A stretch of DNA of 64,000 bases from Blattabacterium cuenoti (lineage in GTDB: Bacteria > Bacteroidota > Bacteroidia > Flavobacteriales > Blattabacteriaceae). Position 1 is the first letter of the stretch; every line of letters begins with the position of its first letter. Location: assembly GCF_014252035.1 (NCBI RefSeq), contig NZ_CP059207.1:186001-250000 (forward strand), read 5' to 3'. The notes under the pieces were generated by a model. It saw only the letters and a list, made by a program, of their open reading frames with translations. It did no database searches and was not told the DNA's origin. A program made the position numbers and the translations under genes. Shown piece after piece: positions 63,633 to 64,000 of the stretch.

Positions 63633-64000
63633 ATGAAACAAGAAAAAAAGGATAGAAAATATACTTTATTATACAAATCTTACTTAATTAGTTTTATTTT
63701 CATATGTATTGCAGTATTAATTATTTTTAATTTATTATATATTCAAAATTATTCCGAAGAATATTATAAAAAATATGTTATAGAAAGAGCAATAAGAACA
63801 AATATTATTAAGGCTAAACGTGGGAATATTTATGCATCAGATAATAGTGTATTAGCTACATCTGTTATAAGATATGATATTCATATTGATTTTAAATCAA
63901 TATCTGATAAACTGTTTCAAGAAAATATTACTTATTTATGTCGATCATTAGAATTTTTATTTAAAAAACCAAAAATTTTTTTTTATAATAAGTTTCAGGA
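63633..64000 (+). CDS. ftsI: Penicillin-binding protein FtsI, 5' part (cut by window)
   Basis: Start of a division transpeptidase; 122 residues are visible. It has a short basic cytoplasmic tail, one membrane segment (about 14-38) and the start of the pedestal domain with the block KAKRGNIYASDNSVLATS (about 67-84), typical of class B PBPs (RGxIxDxNGxxLA). The frame starts at the ATG of 63633 with AAGGA about 8 bp before it, an unusual clear Shine-Dalgarno-like sequence for this genome. Not listed as complete because the window ends. Confidence 0.88.
   Translation, partial: MKQEKKDRKYTLLYKSYLISFIFICIAVLIIFNLLYIQNYSEEYYKKYVIERAIRTNIIKAKRGNIYASDNSVLATSVIRYDIHIDFKSISDKLFQENITYLCRSLEFLFKKPKIFFYNKFQ

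Noticed and set aside
1-64000. CRISPR arrays, insertion sequences, prophage, toxin-antitoxin or defence systems
   Set aside because: No repeat-spacer pattern, transposase, integrase or defence-type protein was recognised; nearly all the sequence is explained by core genes.

Overview
The window looks like a piece of the chromosome of a strongly reduced, very AT-rich endosymbiont of the Bacteroidota (Flavobacteriales), most probably a Blattabacterium of cockroaches or termites. Reasons seen in the sequence: extreme A+T content, tight packing with many 4-nt ATGA overlaps, no mobile elements, phage or CRISPR, and flavobacterial gene forms (CcoN-CcoO fusion, fused E1 alpha-beta dehydrogenase, PTA-type malic enzyme, OmpA-type barrel, Bacteroidota FtsL, -7 promoter boxes of the TAnnTTTG type). 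Complete histidine and tryptophan operons argue against Sulcia-type symbionts. The genus call is inference from gene content; no alignment was run.

Layout. 1-12.5 kb: 3' part of glpD, ffh, argS, ilvE and a fused E1 alpha-beta dehydrogenase (minus); ndk, lemA and a TPM-domain gene (plus); valS (minus). 12.5-19.6 kb: folA, bifunctional nuclease, pdhB, metF, serS, then rsmA-folD-queE. 19.6-26.9 kb: the whole his operon in order G-D-C-B-H-A-F-IE on the minus strand. 27-31.6 kb: xth, tRNA-Lys, aroK, tilS, serC, yggS. 31.6-38 kb: the whole trp operon E-G-D-C-F-B-A on the minus strand. 38.4-48.1 kb: a secreted glucosaminidase, gcvH, the cbb3 oxidase cluster ccoI-ccoS-ccoNO-ccoQ-ccoP-fixH, and maeB. 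48.1-53.1 kb: murI, rpsT, tRNA-Glu, a 450-bp gene-free stretch, aroA, mazG-like, and split transketolase. 53.2-64 kb: smpB, OmpA-like barrel, tatC, ychF, M42 peptidase, dapF, htrA, LptF/G permease, tgt, and the start of the division/wall cluster rsmH-ftsL-ftsI (ftsI cut by the window end).

How it fits together. The genes describe a provisioning symbiont: synthesis of His, Trp, shikimate-derived aromatics, Ser and part of Lys/wall diaminopimelate, with folate one-carbon and pentose-phosphate support; energy from pyruvate/branched-chain keto acid oxidation, glycerol-3-phosphate and malate feeding a microaerobic cbb3 oxidase; and a retained Gram-negative envelope (MurI, DapF, FtsL/FtsI, OmpA-like, LptF/G, HtrA, Tat). 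All complete genes read through without frameshift.

I found no clearly new multi-gene system. The observations most worth a second look are small: a terminator-like hairpin between a promoter-like box and hisG plus a second perfect inverted repeat in the same gap; a Tgt lacking the usual zinc cysteines; a swapped metal-ligand pattern in the fused E1; a missing ccoG in the cbb3 cluster; an OmpA-type barrel without its peptidoglycan-binding domain; and structured gene-free stretches before pdhB, before trpE and upstream of tRNA-Glu.
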